Below, piece after piece: positions 1-6,500 of a stretch of DNA of 6,853 nucleotides. Position 1 is the stretch's first letter. The number at the start of each line of letters is the position of its first letter. The stretch is from assembly GCA_009927065.1 (NCBI GenBank), contig RFNU01000162.1, forward strand, positions 1 through 6,853, written 5' to 3'. The notes below the pieces were generated by a model. The model did not search any database and was not told where the DNA came from. It saw nothing but the letters and a program-made list of their open reading frames with translations. This stretch comes from a bacterium. Lineage in GTDB: Bacteria; Pseudomonadota; Gammaproteobacteria; Berkiellales; Berkiellaceae. A program made the position numbers and the translations under genes.

Positions 1-66
1 TTATTGAATAAAATAAAATAATTTTAATAAAAGCATGAAAATGATATTAGGCCTTTTTTCTATTTT
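1..66. other. AT-rich region downstream of the decayed remnant, no gene seen
   Basis: About 15% G+C over the first 60 bases, made mostly of A and T runs. It would be the 3' flank of the minus-strand remnant. No convincing GC-rich terminator stem is present on either strand. Confidence 0.5.
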
Positions 67-304
67 TTACTCAGTGTTCGTAGCTGAAACAACTGTTTTC
101 ACAAACGCCTTCTTTGCAAAGTCCACTCGATCTACAACTCGCTCTTGCAGTATTGAGCTTGGCTAAGCAGCTTTTGTTCAGTATCTATCAATTTCTCCCT
201 GTATACAGCATGCAAGGCTATTATCAATGAGTGTCTATCTTGTGCATTAAACTATCCGTGCTTAGTTCCTCACCTTTAATATTAAAATCAGTATGTTGAG
301 CTAT
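67..304 (-). pseudogene. Probable decayed C-terminal gene remnant, unidentified
   Basis: Reading the minus strand from 304 towards 67, three protein-like segments follow one another in different frames. The first (304-227, 26 codons) contains DFNIKGEELSTDSLMHKIDTH-type sequence and ends at TGA 226-224. The second (about 233-135) contains LHAVYREKLIDTEQKLLSQA and ends at TAG 134-132. The third (about 162-70) contains ERVVDRVDFAKKAFVKTVV and ends at TAA 69-67. Each junction is explained by loss of one base. The block is about 38% G+C while the 60 bases on either side are 10-15%, which supports former coding DNA. The residues look helical and charged. No family is recognised, and no start or intact upstream part is visible. 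A chance run of open segments remains possible. Confidence 0.42.
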
Positions 305-360
305 CTAATAAGATAATTTTTTTTATTTTATTGATATTAATGATTTTTAAAAATTAATAG
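301..360. other. Extremely AT-rich intergenic block
   Basis: Only about six of 60 bases are G or C. It contains an eight-T run (317-324) and a 12-bp A/T palindrome (343-354). It separates the decayed minus-strand remnant from the candidate promoter of the giant gene and probably marks the true intergenic, promoter-proximal DNA. Such tracts are usually curved and may bind nucleoid proteins. No gene lies in it. Confidence 0.6.
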
Positions 361-369
361 TGTTAAAAT
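361..369 (+). promoter_or_regulatory. Candidate extended -10 promoter for the giant gene
   Basis: TGTTAAAAT matches the extended -10 consensus TGnTATAAT at all but one base. No good -35 lies at 16-18 bases: TGATTT at 341-346 is weak, and TTGATA at 331-336 is too far away. That is tolerated in extended -10 promoters. The block upstream is about 10% G+C with an eight-T run at 317-324 and could act as an UP-like or curved element. The predicted start is near 376, giving a leader of about 200 nt. Chance matches are common in such AT-rich DNA. Confidence 0.33.
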
Positions 370-375
370 CAGTTG

Positions 376-439
376 TGTAGACACTGAATTATACCGTTTT
401 TCTCTATATCAATAATAATATAGAGAAGATGTGTCTACA
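376..439 (+). promoter_or_regulatory. Nested inverted repeat: candidate structured 5' leader element
   Basis: The outer arms TGTAGACAC (376-384) and GTGTCTACA (431-439) are perfectly complementary over nine bases. Inside them TTCTCTATAT (400-409) and ATATAGAGAA (418-427) are perfectly complementary over ten bases around an eight-base loop (410-417). The two stems are separated by 15 unpaired bases on the left and three on the right, giving a long irregular hairpin with a large asymmetric internal loop. It begins about where transcription from the 361-369 promoter would start. It could act as a 5' stabilising structure, a regulatory RNA fold, or a DNA-level site for a dimeric protein. I recognise no known riboswitch class. 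Confidence 0.5.
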
Positions 440-467
440 GAGAGAGGGTAGGCCTAAAAAGGTTTTT

Positions 468-479
468 TCTGTTAACAGA
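468..479 (+). promoter_or_regulatory. Perfect 12-bp palindrome, possible operator
   Basis: TCTGTTAACAGA reads the same on both strands over 12 bases. It lies in the leader between the two hairpins, about 100 bases before the start codon. Such symmetric sites often bind dimeric regulators, but no second copy or regulator gene is visible in the window, so this stays a candidate only. Confidence 0.25.
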
Positions 480-480
480 G

Positions 481-532
481 TTAAGTTTATTAAACTTTGG
501 TCGATAGTACAGTTAATAAAACTTAATTTTTT
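481..532 (+). terminator. Imperfect hairpin followed by six T: candidate attenuator or leader hairpin
   Basis: TTAAGTTT (481-488) pairs fully with AAACTTAA (519-526). ATTAA (489-493) then pairs with TTAAT (513-517) after one bulged base (518), and CT (495-496) with AG (511-512) after another (494). The loop is 497-510. Six T follow at 527-532, which is the layout of an intrinsic terminator. The stem is almost wholly A-T, so termination would be weak. It lies about 45 bases before the start codon and downstream of the candidate promoter, so it would act inside the leader rather than at a gene end. Confidence 0.35.
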
Positions 533-560
533 CAGTATTTAAGACTGTTGAATGTATAGC

Positions 561-567
561 AGAAAGG
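561..567 (+). promoter_or_regulatory. Ribosome binding site of the giant gene
   Basis: AGAAAGG ends ten bases before ATG 578. The AAAGG core is complementary to the 3' end of 16S rRNA. With the in-frame TAG at 557-559 it fixes the start codon, because no other in-frame ATG lies between the stop and 578. Confidence 0.7.
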
Positions 568-577
568 TTTAACGAAT

Positions 578-3500
578 ATGTCTAATGAATTATTATTTAA
601 TAACTTATTAAATTTTAAAGACAATCTAGGTGATTTGATACAGTCCTATAGTGCGTTAGCAGAGTACCAAAACAATCCAGCACAACACCAAGCAGCGTAT
701 TTTTCAGTTGACGTAGCTTCAACTCAAGACAATAAAGATCTTAAAAAATGGATTCATTTATTAGCAACTCAAGGAAATAAAAAAAATCTTACCGCGCTTG
801 TTGCTCAATTTAAGAAAGACAATAAAAGAGATGGTTCTTTACAAGATCTGCTTCAAGTTATGATTACTCCATCAGACAAACAGCCAACTGAATCGTCTGT
901 TTATGCTGAAGGTAAGTTTAATTTAATGTCTCATCAGTTAATGGTATTAGCCCGTGTTTATGAATATATTGATAGTTTAAAGATTGAGGAATTAAAAAAA
1001 GATAGTCAAGCGCAAAAAAAAATCGGCATGATCTTGAATGATGTTATGACGATATCATTAACAACTGGGGCGGGGAAAACATTAATTCAAGGGTTGCTTC
1101 TGAAGGCATGTGCCAGTGCCGGTCTTGATGTAGGAATGTTTTTTCCTGAAAGCTCCTTGGTCACACAAGCTTTTGCAGATTGGAAAAAGTTAGGGATTCA
1201 GTCAAGAGATCAGCATACAGCTTTTATAAAACACAAAGGCAAAGATGTTTGTTTTTCTGTGAAAACTCATGCTGACTTAATCCCTGACATGCCTATCGAT
1301 GATCAGGCTCCTATAGCAGATATTATTATTGTTGATGAAGCGCATCTTCTATCAGATAAAAATGAACTCACTTATAAAAAACTGATTCAGCGCTTAAAAC
1401 AATCATGGTGCTTTTTGGTCTCAGCTTCGCCCTCTATTAATATGATTAAAGCTATTAGCCTGTCTAAAAAGACGAGAAAGAATATGGGAGAACTTACTAA
1501 TCGTTCTAAAGCTGACTTAGGCATGACTAGTTCAATCAATATTACTGATCTTAGACCAAAATCATTATATGAGTTACTTGTAGAACAAAATGCCCAACCT
1601 TCAACAGGAACTTGGCTAGATGGCCTGATGCGTTCTTATCTTAAACCACCCACCGCTGTTCTTGATTCAGCATTATTACAAATAGATACGAGTCCTATTC
1701 AAAATGCCCAAGAAACAGATCTACGAGCATTGTTAAGAAAGAACTTTTCAAGTCCAATTTTTGAAGGAAAAATTTTATTTCATGCTTCAAACTATGAAGA
1801 TATTGTTAATACTATGTATCGTTATGAATTGGGACCCAATGGAAAAGACGGCTGGATAAACAAAGGACAATATTATTCAAGATCAGCGCCTCAAAGTGTA
1901 TCAGATGTTAATGATTATAAAAAATATCTTAAATTAAGATCCGCACAATATGAGAGATTATGGTTAGCACGATTACAGCAAATAAAAGAATCGTCCTCGC
2001 GTTATGATACAAGTCTTCACTTAATTGATCATACAAGAGAACTTATATCGTACTGGGCTAAAGCAGATAAAAATAGTATTGAGCTCAATGCTCACATTCA
2101 TGGACAAGTTGATTTTTATTTGGCTTTTTGTGTTGCCGCTGCGAAGAATGATCTCAATGGCACTGCTGTTGATGTCATAAAAAAATATGGTCCAGCTGGT
2201 TATTTAAATGAAAATCGTCAAAGTAGTGATCAAGTCCAGCAATTATTGGAGATGTTACAGAAAAGTTTCCAAGAACATCCTGAGCGCCTTATAGAAATTC
2301 AGGATTTTTTAAAGAATGAGGGATCGTTACCGACCTACGTTAAAGATAAATTTAAAATAGGTAAAAATGTTGAGCATTTTGTTCAACTCTTGAACAACGA
2401 TCCTCATGCTGATCTTCTTGTCGAAAACTATCAATTAGAAGATTTTCGTGGAAAAGATGCCAAGGTTAATTTTATCGCTTGGAAGAATTCTGAATTTTTT
2501 ACAGAATGTACCGAGCTATCAAATGACTTGAGAAATTTAGGATTTTTTAAGAAAATCAACAAAAATGAACATCAATATAATGCCAATGGCATATTAGAGC
2601 CTGCTCTTCCAGAAGATCTTGTTTTTAGTGGCGTTGATTTAAAAATAGAGTCTCCTTTTAAGGTTAAAAAACCTGTTCAAAATAAAAGTGTTCTTGAAAA
2701 AGCTGTTGATTTAATAGCAACAGCTATTGATTATGGTCCTGCTACTGTTACGTTTAGACCTGAAAAAGTCTATAGTGCAGAAGAAATTTCTTTTCAAGGC
2801 ATGAAGAATTTGCATCTCACTGGATTGGGATTTGCCGTTGTGAGCGATTCTTTGATGGAAGCGCACGATGATCGAAACTTGCATGTAAATGTCTCGCTTT
2901 CGAGTGAAGTTTTAGATAAAACTAACGACCCTAGTAATGAGTTTCAAAGCCCTGGTCGATTAAGAGCACTCGATCCTTATAAAAAAGATTATGCTATAGG
3001 GGTGTTGAAAAATGATATTCAGGGATTTACGTTAAAAGAACTCTTCTCTTATGATCAATTTGATTTTTATCAAACCGCGCTTCAAAAAAGACTCGGGCGC
3101 ATCAAAGAAGAAATGTTAGATCAATACGTTCAAGAAATTAAAAACATATGTAGCGATCGTGCACTGACATTACTTGAAAAAGAAAAAGAATTTTTAAAAG
3201 TTAATAATAGATTAGTAGAAAACTTTATGCTTAATTTGTCCTTTGATAAAGAAAAAGCATTAAAAGAGTTAGATGATATGATTTATAAAGCTCGATACAC
3301 CTTAGAGAGAGAAATAGAAAGTGTTGAGCAATCAAAAACAAACTTTTCATTGATGGAAACTGTTAAGCAATTTGGCTTGAAGACGTTAATGCGTTTGCAA
3401 TTAATAAGTTCAAAACAAAAAAGTCAAAAAAAGGATCATGGTTCGAGAAGAATCCCAGAAAAGGATTCATTAACGATTGAGCAACAGCGTTTAGGTATTG

Positions 3501-6500
3501 CGCAAGCGAGTATTAATCTTCCTTTGGATAATTTTGCAACATTCTTGAGTTTTATGGCAGTACCAGCATTATCGACCTTTAAAACACCTCCAAAAGTCAC
3601 TAAAAACAGTACTACTTATGACATTACTTCGCCATTAGTGATCGGATCGTTAAGAGCACTGATCAAAAAACCTTCAGTTGCTCAAGAAGTGTTTGATAAA
3701 AGTTATTCTAAAATTAAAGATATAATTTTGGCTATTAAGCCCAAACAAAAAGAAAGTTTAGACGATTTAGTTTTTCAAATAGAAGCTGAATTAAGATTGA
3801 GAGATATGAGTGATACATTGATCAAAGCTGTTACTGATACAATCAGAGAACAGTCCTTAGCAATACCGACATCACTAGAGTTATTAGAGGAATTCAAAAC
3901 AACGTTACATAAAAAAATCACCGAACAAATACAGCATGAAAAATATCAAGGATCGCTTGATGAAATGTTAGAGATTTGTATTAATAAACCTTGTAATCAA
4001 TTTTACATTGATATCAATAGCAATAGATTAATGGGTAAATTTCAAGATTCGTTAATCGATTTTTTAGATAATGTAAATTCTATGCAACAAAACTTCGCAC
4101 AAGCGTTTGATCTGAAACATCTTGAACACGAAACAAATATTACACAAGCACTCAATGCATTAAAAAAACATCTCAATCAACCCCATTCTCCTGAAAAAAT
4201 ACGAGCCCAAGAAACTCTTAAAACATTGTTAATGAGCAGTCCATATTTTTCAAGATATCAATTAGCAGAGCGAGAAAGCATCATTGATATGATTTTTAAT
4301 GATGTGAATTTTGCACTTGATGAATTTGAGATAAAAGATTTAAAAACGCTTCAATTATTAGCTGATAAAAATAAGATTATTACTCAAGATTTGTTGAGTA
4401 AAATTAGAAGTCTTACCACAGAAAACTATAAGACAACATTTTTTACAGGTGATGAAATACAATCCATCAAAACAATCTTAAAAGACAACAAATCATTAAA
4501 TGACCTTGTATCTGAACCAATAAGTAACATATTAAAAAAATTAAAATCGCGCGGTATTAATACTAATCGGACATTAACAAGTGCAATGATGACTTTTATT
4601 CAATCGCCTGAACGCGTGTATCTAAAAGATTTATTAAGAACATTAATCTCTCAAGGACATATTACTGACGATATACTTAATCAGTTTTCTGCTTCAGCAG
4701 AATTAATGGTCATGAGAGGGCTTGGAGATATTTTTTGGAAAGATCCTTATTCTATTGATAGTTTGATCAATATCGAAGTTAACATAAAAAAAGAAAAAAT
4801 TACAATAGCTGAATTACTCAAACGTATTAACGATCAACCCGATGTCGCTACGGAGTTAAAAGATCGCATTAATCGATCTCTCGAACATATTGAAAAAGGG
4901 ACTTTTAAAACAACTCATACACAACTTTCAACTCTTTGTTCTGAAGCATCCAAAGCGCTTTTAGAAATGGCTAATAATATTAGAGAGATTGGAGATGTCA
5001 GAAGACAATCTAAAGATGGACCGAGAATCCTTAATGTTGTCAAAGCCGATGAAATTTTAGAGGTACTTTCATTGGGAATAAAAACAGCAGGATTATTTTC
5101 AGATCAACAGTCTAATGAGCAGATGGTGTTAGAGAGTGCTGCTGATTGTTTTAAGTCATTTAATAAGCTGATTGATAATCTTTCCAAAGAAGATAATTCT
5201 GTTTATTCGCTTATTGCAGATCCACTCTCTACTGTGATCGGCTCTGTTGTGAGTATTATTAATACAGCAAAACGATTAAAAAGAACCGAAGATCGAGAAA
5301 AAATAAGTCTTAAGTCATTAGGTTTAACGCTCACTCGAGCGGCTTTATATGATTTAGATAAGATACAGATTTTGATTGATAAAATACCTGAGTTAAAAGA
5401 AAAAATAAATTCTATTAAGACCAGCGACCTTGATTCAGAGCAAAAAGTTATTATTGAAAAAGCACAATTACTGATCAATAAGCTTGGCATTTTTATCAGT
5501 ATAGTTAAATATGTTTTACCCGCATTCAAAAACATGAATGACCAACAAAAATTACGATTGAGCAAAATTATTCTAAAGACCATAAAAGAATATATAGAAA
5601 CCGGGAAAGTCAATTGGCTCCATCTGACTAGAGCTTTTCCAGATATAACATTCAACTACTCTTGGAATACTTTAAGCTCAATCTCTTTGAGTGGCATGAA
5701 AGCTGTGGGTTATGATATGGCTGTTTTAGGCTATCATGGCACTTCAACGTTAGCTCGAGGTTTTTATCAGTTCAGTGGCATGCAGTCAGTTGCTCATCAT
5801 GCAACTGCGTTGGGCCATTATACACTTTCGAAGTTAGTTCCAGGTTTTGGGCAATACACTGAAAGATTTTCGGTCGACAACAAGCCTCAAGAAGCACAAA
5901 ATTCTTTTAGTCAAGAAGCTAATGGAATCCTTCTCTTAGCACAAGATATTGGTTCGAAGCTATTAACATATTCAGGCAAGAAAATAACAGCTTATTTCTC
6001 GGATGAAACAACGAAAGAAGAGATTGATTATTTAATGCAACAAGGAAAATTATTTTTGACAGAGCGATTTAAAGATACGCCAGAAGCTGGTTTTTCTATG
6101 TTGTCAAGCGCAATATCTTGCTATCCATTAGGAATGAAAAGCATTGAAGATCTTGCCTATCAAGGTAATGATGATGCAAGCGTTATTATGCAATTAGAAG
6201 GTATCGTCTTAGACAAGATAACAGAAGCTTTAACGAGTAAAGAATTTAAAGAGTATTGGACTCAGATTAAAGATCACTTTACTGTTGAACAAATTAATCA
6301 GATAGCGCGCTCAGGCGATTGGTATAACAGTATCGAAGCTCTTCAGGCTGGGAACCAAGAGGTCTTATTAAAAGAGGGGCTTTCTCGCTCACACATTATT
6401 TCGCAGTTCTTAACAGGATTATTAAGTATGCAATCAACTCTCATACATGATTTAAATATCACGGTTGATGGCTTTGATCCAGGCTCATTGATCAATACGA

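Noticed and set aside
35..166. Plus-strand 43-codon frame starting MKMILGLF, resembling a signal peptide
   Set aside because: No ribosome binding site precedes it, the second half is low-complexity Ser/Thr/Arg, and it overlaps antisense the more protein-like minus-strand remnant.
376..439. Nested inverted repeat as a miniature transposable element
   Set aside because: The flanking bases (GTTG before, GAGA after) show no target duplication, and the 64-base length with a second internal stem fits a leader RNA structure better.
449..468. TAGGCCTAAAAAGG followed by a T run as an intrinsic terminator
   Set aside because: Only three Watson-Crick pairs plus wobbles can form around the A4 loop, too weak for a terminator.
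1..577. tRNA, rRNA, CRISPR or insertion sequence ends upstream of the giant gene
   Set aside because: No cloverleaf, no regularly spaced repeats and no transposase or matching terminal repeats with target duplication were found.
5207..5266. Hydrophobic stretch at residues 1544-1563 as a transmembrane helix
   Set aside because: It contains Asp and Pro near its start and several Ser/Thr, and is flanked by charged helical sequence. It is more likely a buried amphipathic helix.
5203..5655. Minus-strand open frame of 150 codons starting at TTG
   Set aside because: It lies wholly antisense to the giant coding frame, starts with a weak codon, and its product is an unordered Ser/Ile/Phe/Leu mixture typical of the reverse of Lys/Glu/Asp-rich coding DNA.
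5744..5791. YHGTS at residues 1719-1723 with a Gly 14 residues after the His, similar to the His-Gly-Thr motif of PARP-like ADP-ribosyltransferases
   Set aside because: It falls inside the 28-residue duplication, the second copy has a different sequence there, and I see no convincing matching Tyr and Glu motifs after it.
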